From contig CAVIJD010000061.1 of assembly GCA_963643165.1 (NCBI GenBank), positions 1 through 7,349 on the forward strand: a stretch of 7,349 nucleotides of DNA. Reading direction: 5' to 3'. This DNA comes from F23-D06 sp963643165 (GTDB taxonomy: Bacteria; Bacteroidota; Bacteroidia; Bacteroidales; WCHB1-69). Made by a program: the position numbers and the translations under genes. Shown in pieces: positions 1 to 6,675 of this stretch; position 1 is the stretch's first letter, and every line of letters begins with the position of its first letter. The notes beneath the pieces were generated by a model, which saw nothing but the letters and a program-made list of their open reading frames with translations, was not told where the DNA came from and did no database searches.

Positions 1-2
1 CG

Positions 3-1994
3 GTGGCAGTGGCGACCAACGCCAACGGCACGGCCCACAGCGACACCATCACGTTTACTACGGCACGTATGACGATGAATGTGGCTTGCCCGGGCACGCC
101 TTACGTGAGCGACATCGAGGGCAATTTCTACAATACCGTGCAAATCGGCAACCAGTGCTGGATGAAGGAGAACCTGCGCACCAAACGCTATGCCAACGGC
201 ACGCAGATACCGTTCAATAGCGATACTACCAACGGCAACCGTGTGGCCTACTACCGTTACCCCACCAACAACAGCAACTATGAGATCAACATTTACGGCT
301 ACTTCTACAGCCATGCCGCTGTGATGAACGGTGCCCCCGTCAACTACAATGCGCCGGTGCAAGGCATCTGCCCCGCAGGCTGGCACCTGCCCAGCAAAGC
401 GGAATTTGACACGCTGAAAGCCAATTTCACCGCACCTCAACTGAGAGATGTGGCATTTTGGACAGATTATCCGGGAACCAACGAGTCGGGATTGAGCCTA
501 AGAGCAGCAGGGTATTACACCAATCAATCCCATGTCTTATTTGGCAATGAAAGCTTCTTCTGGTATTCAACCACAAGAGATACTATGTTTAATGTTTATA
601 GAGGAATACTTTTTTGGCCTCGTGTTTCCTCTAATTCCCAATATTATCTTGCCAGCGTGCGATGTATCAAAGGACAGGGCCGGACGGCGTTCCCGCCCAT
701 CGTGACCACGCAAACGCCGTATGGCTATACCCAAAACACGTTCAACGTGAAGGCCACGGTCAACAAGGCAGGCAGCACCATCTCCAGTTCGGGCTTCGTG
801 ATTGGCACGTCCGCCGATGTGACCAGAGCAACCGCCTCCAGCAGCAGGAGTGCCACGATTGGCACCGATGACACTATGACGACCTCCAGTTTCTCTATCC
901 CGTACAACAACCAGCTCAACTTCACCTGGTATGTGCGCGGCTATGTGACCACCAGCGACGGCGAAACCTCATACGGCAACGCCGTGAGGGTGGAAGTGCA
1001 GAACGTTGCGTGCGGCAGTGTCAGCACCTCTAACCCACCCGTCGCCTATAACACGGTGAAGATCGGAAACCAGTGCTGGATGAAGGAGAATCTGAAAACC
1101 AAAACCAGCTGGCTTGGAGTAACACTGACGTATAATGAGCAAACGTATGATTACGACACATCCTATTATTATAGAGGATCGGGTTATATGCTCCCGTATT
1201 CTACGTCAACCGGTACGTTACATCTTTGCCATTCATGGTCGGGCTATTATTATCGTGTAGACGAAGCCGGGTCAAGTTACCATACACCATGGCAATTGAA
1301 TAATTTTATCCCGAGCAATATCCAAAGCATCTGTCCTGCAGGCTGGCACATGCCCAGCAAGGCGGAGTATGAATTGTTGGTTAAAAATGTCAACGGAGGA
1401 GTTCTGGCGTCTGGTTCTGCTGTTTCAAACAAGCTTCGCTACAGTTCCTCTACCTATTGGTCCAATTACGCCACAGCCACAAACAGCAGCGGATTCTCGG
1501 CACGGGGCGCGGGTGTGATTTTTTCTGGTCAACTTGTGAGTAATGTCAAGGGTCAGGCACGATTTGCAACTGCAACTCAAACTCAAACAAGCATTTCAAA
1601 TGCTAATAATTACCCTCCGTTTAATTATTTCTTCGTGGATGCAAACAATGCGTATGTGGCCAGCTCCGGCAATAATGCCTATTACGCCATTTCAGTACGT
1701 TGCGTGAAAGACATTGTCGGTTTGTCGGTGACAATGTCGAGCGGAGAGACCTCAACCCAAACATTTACGGTGAGTGCCACCATTACCAATTCCTACAATT
1801 ATCCTATTGTGGAGCGCGGTTTTGTGATAGAGGGGGTCTTTACGCCTGTGTCGTCCACCTCAAACAGCATATCCAAAACTATTACGCGCACCACAACCGG
1901 CAACACATATACGTATGCGTACGTGAAACTGTCGGACGGCAGTGTACACATCAGCAAGACGCGTGCGCTGAATTCATACGGTCAGGTGAATTGA
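3..1994 (+). CDS. FISUMP (Fib_succ_major) multidomain surface/secreted protein, 5' partial
   Basis: The reading frame is open at the left edge, so the true start and any signal peptide lie outside the window; 663 codons are visible. Residues 1-22 look like the tail of an Ig/Fn3-like segment (VATNANGTAHSDTITFTT). A first FISUMP domain covers about 29-223, with the family signatures TVQIGNQCWMKENL (45-58), GICPAGWHLPSKAEF (121-135) and SVRCIKG (218-224). An Ig-like segment follows (about 229-335, with SSGFVIGT). A second FISUMP domain covers about 337-569, repeating the same three signatures (351-364, 443-456, 564-569). A final Ig-like segment occupies about 571-657 (ERGFVIEG). The protein ends in QVN, with no recognisable type IX secretion C-terminal domain. 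FISUMP proteins are common, often paralogous, exported proteins of Bacteroidetes and Fibrobacter with no settled biochemical role. Here I infer an extracellular or surface location. The family call is firm; the function is unknown. Confidence 0.9.
   Translation: MAVATNANGTAHSDTITFTTARMTMNVACPGTPYVSDIEGNFYNTVQIGNQCWMKENLRTKRYANGTQIPFNSDTTNGNRVAYYRYPTNNSNYEINIYGYFYSHAAVMNGAPVNYNAPVQGICPAGWHLPSKAEFDTLKANFTAPQLRDVAFWTDYPGTNESGLSLRAAGYYTNQSHVLFGNESFFWYSTTRDTMFNVYRGILFWPRVSSNSQYYLASVRCIKGQGRTAFPPIVTTQTPYGYTQNTFNVKATVNKAGSTISSSGFVIGTSADVTRATASSSRSATIGTDDTMTTSSFSIPYNNQLNFTWYVRGYVTTSDGETSYGNAVRVEVQNVACGSVSTSNPPVAYNTVKIGNQCWMKENLKTKTSWLGVTLTYNEQTYDYDTSYYYRGSGYMLPYSTSTGTLHLCHSWSGYYYRVDEAGSSYHTPWQLNNFIPSNIQSICPAGWHMPSKAEYELLVKNVNGGVLASGSAVSNKLRYSSSTYWSNYATATNSSGFSARGAGVIFSGQLVSNVKGQARFATATQTQTSISNANNYPPFNYFFVDANNAYVASSGNNAYYAISVRCVKDIVGLSVTMSSGETSTQTFTVSATITNSYNYPIVERGFVIEGVFTPVSSTSNSISKTITRTTTGNTYTYAYVKLSDGSVHISKTRALNSYGQVN
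138..411 (+). repeat. Intragenic repeat, copy 1 (FISUMP framework blocks)
   Basis: Two conserved DNA blocks, 138-172 and 364-411, encode the IGNQCWMKEN and ICPAGWH-PSKAE motifs of the first FISUMP domain. They are nearly repeated at 1056-1090 and 1327-1374. The 22 bases at 151-172 are identical to 1069-1090. The sequence between and after the blocks is not conserved between the copies. Confidence 0.8.
1056..1374 (+). repeat. Intragenic repeat, copy 2 (FISUMP framework blocks)
   Basis: This is the second copy of the two FISUMP framework blocks (1056-1090 and 1327-1374). The gap between blocks is about 236 nt here against about 191 nt in copy 1, so the copies differ by insertion as well as substitution. 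The blocks are possible sites for recombination between domains or with paralogues elsewhere. Confidence 0.8.
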
Positions 1995-2086
1995 TGCGCG
2001 TGACTGAACAGCGAGAAAATCAAATCAAACATCATAAACACAATGTGCAATGATTGATTGATGAGAATAGTGTGTTTAAACAGGGG

Positions 2087-2120
2087 AAAGAGGCGGCTTT
2101 TATTTGCCGCCTCTTTTTTT
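2087..2120 (+). terminator. Rho-independent terminator after the FISUMP gene
   Basis: A perfect 11-bp stem (2087-2097, AAAGAGGCGGC, pairing with 2106-2116) closes an 8-nt A/T loop and runs into seven Ts at 2114-2120. It lies 92 nt after the FISUMP stop and upstream of the mutase promoter, so it separates the two transcription units. Confidence 0.9.
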
Positions 2121-2155
2121 GTGAGAAAGAAATGGCAACGTTGTGCCTTTTATGT

Positions 2156-2163
2156 TATCTTTG
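2156..2163 (+). promoter_or_regulatory. Bacteroidetes-type -7 box (TATCTTTG) for the mutase-ligase operon
   Basis: TATCTTTG matches the Bacteroides sigma-ABfr -7 consensus TAnnTTTG exactly. It ends 19 nt before the ATG at 2183, which would give a very short leader. I do not see a good TTG-type -33 element 19-21 nt upstream, so the call rests on the -7 box and its position between a terminator and a gene start. Confidence 0.65.
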
Positions 2164-2182
2164 CCAACTAATTCCGAATATT

Positions 2183-3910
2183 ATGGAGAAATCGATCCAA
2201 AAGAAAATAGATGTCTGGCTTTCAGACGATTATGACCAGAAAACACGCGGCGAGATTGCTCGTCTCCAGAAAGAAGACCCCGAGGCTTTGCAGGATGCCT
2301 TTTACCGCGACCTGAGTTTCGGCACGGGCGGACTGCGCGGCATCATGGGCGTGGGCACCAACCGCATGAACCGTTATACGGTGGGTACGGCTACGCAGGG
2401 ACTTGCCAATTATCTTAAAAAAGTGTGGAAAGACGAGCCCGTCAGTGTGGTCATCTCTTACGACTCAAGGCTCAACAGCCGCGAGTTTGCCCACATTACC
2501 GCCGAGGTGCTGTCGGCGAACCGCATCCGGGCATTCCTGTTTCAGGAACTCCGTCCCACGCCGGTGCTTTCGTTTGCAGTGCGCCACCTTCATTGTCAGG
2601 CCGGCATTATGATTACGGCATCGCACAATCCCAAAGAGTATAACGGATACAAGGTGTATTGGCAGGACGGCGGACAACTGGTGCCGCCCCACGACGAGAA
2701 TGTCATCAAGGAGGCCAACAAGATTACTTCGGTGAGGATGGTGAACTGGGAAGCCTGCCCCGAACTGATAACGGAGGTTGACCCCTCCACCGACGAGGCC
2801 TACCTTGAGCGGGTTTGTGCTCTCGGCATCAACCCTGCCGTGGCTTCCGGCGCCGACAAGATGAAGATTGTTTATACGCCGCTCCACGGCACGGGCATCA
2901 CGATGGTGCCCGAGGCTCTGCGCCGCTTCGGCTTCAGCAAAGTTTCCATAGTGCCCGAGCAGGCACAGCCCGACGGCAACTTCCCGACGGTGAAGTCGCC
3001 GAACCCCGAAGAGAAAACCGCCCTCGAGATGGCGCTGGCATTGGCCCGTAAACAGAAAGCCGACCTTGTGCTCGCCACTGACCCCGACGCCGACCGTGTG
3101 GGCATAGCCGTGCGTGACGCTAACGGCGAAATGCAGCTGCTGAACGGCAACCAAACCGGCACGCTGCTCTGCTACTACTTGCTCTCGCAATATCAGGCCG
3201 CCGGCAAACTCAACGAGGATTGTATGGTGGTGAAGACCATCGTCACCACAGACCTCATCCGGCGCATCGCCCTCGACTACAACGTGGCCTGCGAAGAGGT
3301 GCTTACGGGCTTTAAGTATATCGCCGCCAAGATCCGGGAAGAAGAGGGGAAAAAGACGTTCCTGTTTGGCGGGGAGGAGAGCTACGGCTACCTCGTCGGC
3401 GACTTTGTGCGCGACAAGGATGCCGTGTCGGCATGCTGCCTCATTGCGGAAATGGCCGCCTACTACCTCGACCGCGGCCTGCGACTTACTGACGTGCTCG
3501 ACGAGATACACCGCAGATACGGCTATTTCAGGGAGAGCCTCTATTCGGTGACGGAAACGGGCAAGGAGGGCGTGGCCAAAATTCGGAAGACGATGGAGAA
3601 TCTCCGCCACAACCCGCCCAAAACGTTGGGTGGCAAGGCCGTGACGATTATGAACGACTACAAGGCAGGTCGCTCCTTCAGTTTCCGGCAAGAACGCAAC
3701 GAACGCATCGATTTGCCTTTCTCCGATGTGCTGCAGTTCATCATGACCGACAACAGCAAAGTGACAGTCCGCCCGTCGGGCACAGAACCCAAAATAAAGT
3801 TCTATTTCAGCGCCGTTGAGGTTGACAACCGCAAGGTGGGACGCGAGGAGATGGAACAAAAACTTGAAGAGCATCTCGAAAAGATGAAAAAAGACATTCT
3901 GAAACGATAA
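2183..3910 (+). CDS. Phosphoglucomutase/phosphomannomutase-type phosphosugar mutase
   Basis: This 575-aa cytoplasmic enzyme of the alpha-D-phosphohexomutase superfamily interconverts hexose 1-phosphate and 6-phosphate, probably glucose and possibly mannose. All four active-site elements are visible: the phosphoserine loop TASHNP (S147), the metal loop DPDADR (D300, D302, D304), the sugar-recognition loop GGEESYG (396-402) and the phosphate-binding loop RPSGTEPKIKFY (530-541). The N-terminal FGTGGLRGIMGVGTNRMN (46-63) is typical of the roughly 580-aa PgcA-like branch rather than the roughly 450-aa ManB/GlmM branch. The frame is open further upstream to 2054, but I chose ATG 2183 because the longer version would translate through the terminator and the promoter box, and because the family N-terminus (about 40 residues before FGTGG) fits. 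It is followed after 30 nt by the acyl-CoA ligase with no terminator between them, so the two are probably co-transcribed. No key residue is missing. Sugar specificity cannot be decided from sequence. Confidence 0.95.
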   Translation: MEKSIQKKIDVWLSDDYDQKTRGEIARLQKEDPEALQDAFYRDLSFGTGGLRGIMGVGTNRMNRYTVGTATQGLANYLKKVWKDEPVSVVISYDSRLNSREFAHITAEVLSANRIRAFLFQELRPTPVLSFAVRHLHCQAGIMITASHNPKEYNGYKVYWQDGGQLVPPHDENVIKEANKITSVRMVNWEACPELITEVDPSTDEAYLERVCALGINPAVASGADKMKIVYTPLHGTGITMVPEALRRFGFSKVSIVPEQAQPDGNFPTVKSPNPEEKTALEMALALARKQKADLVLATDPDADRVGIAVRDANGEMQLLNGNQTGTLLCYYLLSQYQAAGKLNEDCMVVKTIVTTDLIRRIALDYNVACEEVLTGFKYIAAKIREEEGKKTFLFGGEESYGYLVGDFVRDKDAVSACCLIAEMAAYYLDRGLRLTDVLDEIHRRYGYFRESLYSVTETGKEGVAKIRKTMENLRHNPPKTLGGKAVTIMNDYKAGRSFSFRQERNERIDLPFSDVLQFIMTDNSKVTVRPSGTEPKIKFYFSAVEVDNRKVGREEMEQKLEEHLEKMKKDILKR

Positions 3911-3940
3911 ATGTGAATTTAAAAAACTAAATATCTCGTA

Positions 3941-6001
3941 ATGATCAACAAGAAATTAATAGATCCCAAAAGCATTGTGGTTGTTGGCGCTTCTTCCAAC
4001 ATCAACAAACCCGGCGGCAAGGTTCTGCTGAACCTCAAGAACAGTAATTTCAAAGGAACAATCTATGCCGTCAATCCCAAAGAAGATGAGGTTCAAGGCA
4101 TTAAGTGCTACAAGCAGGTAGAAGACCTGCCGCAGGTTGACTGCGCCATTTTGGCTGTCGCCGCCAAGTTCTGTCCGCACACGGTAGAGGTGCTGGCACA
4201 TCACAAAGAGACGGGCGGCTTCATCATCGTCTCCGCCGGCTTCGGCGAGGAGAACGAGGAGGGCGCACGCCTTGAACGCCAGATTGTAGATACCGTGAAC
4301 AGCGTGAACGGCTCTCTGATCGGCCCCAACTGTACCGGCTTCCTGAACACGAACTATTGCGGCGCATTTGACGCCCCCATCCCGACACTCGACCCGAAGG
4401 GCGTGGAATTTGTCACGGGCTCCGGCGCGACGGCCGTGTTCATTAAAGAGTACGGCATCTCCAACGGTCTGACTTTCAGCAGTGTATGGGCTGTCGGCAA
4501 CTCCGCCCAGATGGGCATCGAGGATGTGCTCGAACATCTGGACGAGACTTTTGACCCGGAGAAGAGCTCGCGCATCATCATGCTTTACATGGAGAAAGTC
4601 TCCAACCCTGCCAAGTTGCTGAAGCATTCCCGTTCGCTGATCAACAAAGGCTGCCGCATCGCTGCGGTCAAGGCCGGCAGTTCTGCCGCGGGCAGCCGCG
4701 CCGCCTCTTCCCATACGGGCGCGCTGGCCACTTCCGACGAGGCCGTGGAGGCCTTGTTCCGCAAGGCCGGCATCGTGCGCTGCCACAACCGCCAGGAACT
4801 GACTACCGTGTGCGGCGTGTTCACCTATCCCGAAATCAAAGGCAAGAATATCGCCATCATCACCCACGCCGGCGGCCCCGCCGTGATGCTGACCGACGTG
4901 CTCTCCAACAACGGCCTGGAAGTGCCCCATATCGAAGGACCTGCCGCCGAAGCCCTGCTCTCCAAACTCTTCAACGGCTCCTCAGTGGGCAACCCCATCG
5001 ACTTCCTCGCTACCGGCACCGCCGAACAACTGGGCGCTATCATCGACGCCTGCGAGAACGACTTTGACAACATCGACGCCATGTGCGTGATCTTCGGCTC
5101 GCCCGGACTGTTCGCCAACTGGGAGGTCTATGACGTGCTGGACCAGAAAATCAGAACCTGCAAGAAACCTATTTTCCCGATATTGCCCTCCATCATCAAT
5201 GTGAAGGACGAGATCCAGGATTTCATCACCAACAAACATCACGTCAACTTCCCCGAGGAGTGCGTGTTCGGCAACGCGTTGGCCAAGGTGGTCAACACGC
5301 CCAAACCGCAGCCCGAGACGGTGGACTTGCCCGAAGTGGACAAAGTCCGCATCCGCAAGGTCATCGACAGTTGTGACAACGGCTATATCGGTCCCGAAGC
5401 CATCACCGAACTGCTCGACGCCGCCGGCATCTCGCAGAAACGCATCCGCATTGTCGATCAGAAACAGCAGGCTCTCGACTTCGCCAACGAGGTGGGCTAC
5501 CCGCTGGTGATGAAGGTGGTGGGCCCGCTCCACAAGTCAGACGTGGGCGGCGTGACCCTCAATGTGAAGAACATCGAAACCGTGGCCAGCGAGTTCGACC
5601 GCCTGATGGCCATCAAGGACACCTACGCCGTGGAGATGTACCCGATGCTCGACGGCACGGAGGTCTATATCGGCGCCATTCGCGACGAGAAGTTCGGACA
5701 CCAGATCTTCTACGGTCTGGGCGGCATCTTCATTGAGGTGCTCAAGGACGTGCAGTCGGCACTGGCGCCCATCACGGCCGACGAGGCCAAGCAGTCGCTC
5801 ACCAAGCTGCGCGGCTACAAGATCCTGCAAGGTGTGCGCGGCCAGCAGCCTGTCAATATGGACATTTACGCCGAACAGGTGGCAAGGGTCTCCGCACTGG
5901 TGATGGTCGCTCCTGAGATTGTAGAGATGGACATCAACCCGCTGCTCGGAACGCCTACGGCCGTCGTCGCCGTAGACGCCCGCATCAAAATACAGAAATA
6001 G
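3941..6001 (+). CDS. ADP-forming acyl-CoA (acetate-CoA) ligase, fused alpha-beta form
   Basis: This is a 686-aa cytoplasmic enzyme of the NDP-forming acyl-CoA synthetase superfamily. It is expected to catalyse acyl-CoA + ADP + Pi to acid + ATP + CoA, a substrate-level phosphorylation step at the end of fermentation. Domains in order: a CoA-binding Rossmann domain (about 5-130, with VVVGASSN at 13-20 and GPNCTGFLN at 128-136); succinyl-CoA-ligase-like domains (about 150-450) with the phosphorylated-histidine motif SSHTGAL (H258); a Pro-rich linker (about 451-465); and an ATP-grasp domain (about 470-686) with HKSDVGGV (H531 onward), DGTEVYIGAIRD (571-582) and metal-binding EMDINPL (662-668). 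The order is alpha then beta in a single chain, as in several bacterial and protist members, whereas many archaea encode separate subunits. ATG 3941 is the first start in the frame. No TAnnTTTG box lies in the 30-nt gap, so expression probably depends on the mutase promoter. A protein acetyltransferase (Pat) is unlikely because no GNAT domain is fused. Acetate is the likely substrate, but other acids are possible. Confidence 0.93.
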   Translation: MINKKLIDPKSIVVVGASSNINKPGGKVLLNLKNSNFKGTIYAVNPKEDEVQGIKCYKQVEDLPQVDCAILAVAAKFCPHTVEVLAHHKETGGFIIVSAGFGEENEEGARLERQIVDTVNSVNGSLIGPNCTGFLNTNYCGAFDAPIPTLDPKGVEFVTGSGATAVFIKEYGISNGLTFSSVWAVGNSAQMGIEDVLEHLDETFDPEKSSRIIMLYMEKVSNPAKLLKHSRSLINKGCRIAAVKAGSSAAGSRAASSHTGALATSDEAVEALFRKAGIVRCHNRQELTTVCGVFTYPEIKGKNIAIITHAGGPAVMLTDVLSNNGLEVPHIEGPAAEALLSKLFNGSSVGNPIDFLATGTAEQLGAIIDACENDFDNIDAMCVIFGSPGLFANWEVYDVLDQKIRTCKKPIFPILPSIINVKDEIQDFITNKHHVNFPEECVFGNALAKVVNTPKPQPETVDLPEVDKVRIRKVIDSCDNGYIGPEAITELLDAAGISQKRIRIVDQKQQALDFANEVGYPLVMKVVGPLHKSDVGGVTLNVKNIETVASEFDRLMAIKDTYAVEMYPMLDGTEVYIGAIRDEKFGHQIFYGLGGIFIEVLKDVQSALAPITADEAKQSLTKLRGYKILQGVRGQQPVNMDIYAEQVARVSALVMVAPEIVEMDINPLLGTPTAVVAVDARIKIQK

Positions 6002-6022
6002 GGCAGGCGAGACCCTCTTTAC

Positions 6023-6064
6023 AAAGGTTTCCAATGCTCGAGCAGAGCATTGGAAACCTTTTTT
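6023..6064 (+). terminator. Strong rho-independent terminator ending the mutase-ligase operon
   Basis: A perfect 17-bp inverted repeat (6023-6039 with 6045-6061) around a 5-nt loop is followed by a T run to 6064. It begins 21 nt after the ligase stop. On the minus strand the stem is followed only by a short T run, so it could also help stop the small convergent gene at 6111-6260, though less efficiently. Confidence 0.93.
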
Positions 6065-6110
6065 CGTGCTAACTTCCGCAAAAAACAGATGGCAAGTTGC
6101 CGTAAGTGCA

Positions 6111-6260
6111 TCAACTCAACCCTGCTTTTTGATCTTTTTCAAACAACTCGTCTGTCGTTATCTTCTCCTCCCAATAATCCATCAAGACATCTTTGTTTTT
6201 CATAATCCATTGCCTTATCTCATTGATTTGCGCAGTACTGATTCTGTTTTCCTGTTTCAT
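6111..6260 (-). CDS. Small hypothetical protein resembling the C-terminal part of DUF4160 (possible remnant)
   Basis: The minus strand encodes 49 aa from ATG 6260 to TGA 6111: MKQENRISTAQINEIRQWIM, then KNKDVLMDYWEEKITTDELF, then EKDQKAGLS. The composition is that of a real soluble, charged, helical protein. The pattern I-x2-Q-x2-EI-x2-WI-x2-(N)K-x-L-x3-W resembles, from memory, the C-terminal helices of DUF4160 proteins, which are small toxin-antitoxin-associated or orphan proteins of about 80-100 aa. The expected N-terminal part (a beta region with a PHxHV-like motif) is absent: nine codons upstream of the ATG there is an in-frame TAA, and other frames show no match. It may therefore be a genuine small gene or the tail of a truncated one. 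It converges on the operon terminator. The plus-strand ORF over the same region is Phe/Leu-rich and looks like its shadow. Confidence 0.45.
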   Translation of the reverse strand: MKQENRISTAQINEIRQWIMKNKDVLMDYWEEKITTDELFEKDQKAGLS

Positions 6261-6338
6261 AACCCCATAATCAAGAAAATATTGTTATCAGTTTTATGAA
6301 TAATGGAAGTCCGGCAAAAACTGAAAGAGGGGAACTGT

Positions 6339-6476
6339 TCAAATCTCCAGTTTGTTGAGGACGCCGACCAGCACGATGATGTTGACCCTCTCCGAGGACG
6401 TTGCGCAAGTCGCCTCCTCTTCCATCATAAGTCGTAAGTCAGCCCTGGCAGGGAAGGCCTCGCAATATTCGGGCAT
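6339..6476 (-). pseudogene. Coding-like remnant of unknown family (45 codons)
   Basis: On the minus strand an ATG at 6476 opens a 45-codon frame ending in TGA at 6339. It begins MPEYCEAFPARADLRLMMEE and ends in the hydrophobic stretch VNIIVLVGVLNKLEI. Eighteen of the 45 codons start with G and third positions are mostly G or C, like the neighbouring real genes. The opposite plus-strand frame (6352-6534) is Ser-rich and less protein-like. The frame begins inside one of the hairpins and is closed by an in-frame TGA just upstream, so it may be the 3' end of a destroyed gene or a fortuitous frame inside a repeat element. I do not recognise the family. Confidence 0.3.
6341..6371 (+). repeat. Inverted pair, left end
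   Basis: AAATCTCC (6341-6348), 14 nt, GCCGACCAG (6363-6371). The reverse complement of 6676-6706 carries the same two words at exactly the same spacing, and the 14 intervening bases are mostly different. The TGA of the minus-strand remnant sits at its outer edge. Confidence 0.5.
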
Positions 6477-6585
6477 CGGAGATGCCCAATCATTGGCGGC
6501 TCAAAGAGCCGCCAATGACCATAACCGACGGTGAAGCCGTCGGAGCAAGCCGCGCCCCGAGTCAAACAGAGCCTCGAAGAGGCTC
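6471..6585. repeat. Cluster of four hairpins with 3-nt purine loops
   Basis: Four hairpins lie in 115 bp: 6471-6487 (7-bp stem, loop GGA), 6491-6517 (12-bp stem, loop AAA), 6525-6543 (7-bp stem plus a T-G pair, loop GAA) and 6569-6585 (7-bp stem, loop GAA). The stems have unrelated sequences but share the same architecture, with C or T before the loop and G after it. A weaker fifth, 6443-6453 (4-bp stem, loop GGC), precedes them. None has a T run, so they are not ordinary terminators. They resemble REP-type palindromes in form, but no single consensus repeats. Confidence 0.7.
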
Positions 6586-6609
6586 AACATCGTAGAAAAA
6601 GAGAAAGAA

Positions 6610-6640
6610 CAACACGCAACACGCTCTACATTCTACATTC
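6610..6640 (+). repeat. Two adjacent 7-bp tandem duplications
   Basis: CAACACG is present twice in tandem at 6610-6623 and CTACATT twice at 6626-6639. They lie in a purine/A-rich stretch between the hairpin cluster and the right member of the inverted pair. The pattern suggests slippage or a small minisatellite remnant. Confidence 0.6.
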
Positions 6641-6675
6641 GTGCGGCAGCCGTGGAACAGTTTCCGATTCAAAAA

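Noticed and set aside
1..1994. Diversity-generating retroelement target in the FISUMP gene
   Set aside because: No reverse transcriptase, accessory gene or template repeat is visible in the window. The variation between domains is not restricted to adenine positions. It is kept only as a check within the mosaic finding.
1700..2053. A 117-codon plus-strand frame overlapping the end of the FISUMP gene
   Set aside because: It is out of frame with a clear domain-containing gene and has a His/Cys/Arg-rich translation. It is a shadow.
2054..2182. N-terminal extension of the mutase to an upstream ATG
   Set aside because: It would translate the terminator hairpin and the -7 box. The added residues are Cys/Leu-rich and not family-like, and the downstream ATG fits the family length.
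2465..3874. A 469-codon open frame on the minus strand opposite the mutase
   Set aside because: It lies entirely inside a gene with all catalytic motifs intact. Its translation is His/Val/Leu-rich without recognisable domains, as expected from the complement of G+C-rich codons.
3956..4930. A 324-codon minus-strand frame opposite the acyl-CoA ligase
   Set aside because: Same reasoning: an antisense shadow of a confidently assigned gene with no motif of its own. Other antisense frames at 4982-5533, 5537-6034 and 6851-7348 were rejected likewise.
6066..6299. A 77-codon plus-strand frame after the operon terminator
   Set aside because: Phe/Leu/Ile-rich composition from A+T-rich complement. The minus-strand 49-aa frame over the same bases is far more protein-like.
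6352..6534. A 60-codon plus-strand frame through the hairpins
   Set aside because: Starts at TTG, is Ser/Ala-rich, runs through palindromes and ends inside one. The opposite strand is more coding-like, and neither is convincing as an intact gene.
6471..6585. CRISPR array or intrinsic terminators
   Set aside because: The hairpin stems do not share a repeated sequence or a regular spacer length, and none is followed by a T run.
6332..6662. GAACTGTTC (6332-6340) and GAACAGTTT (6654-6662) as a second inverted pair
   Set aside because: The motif GAAC-N-GTTC is itself nearly palindromic, so it matches in either orientation by construction. The offsets do not agree with the stronger pair at 6341/6706.
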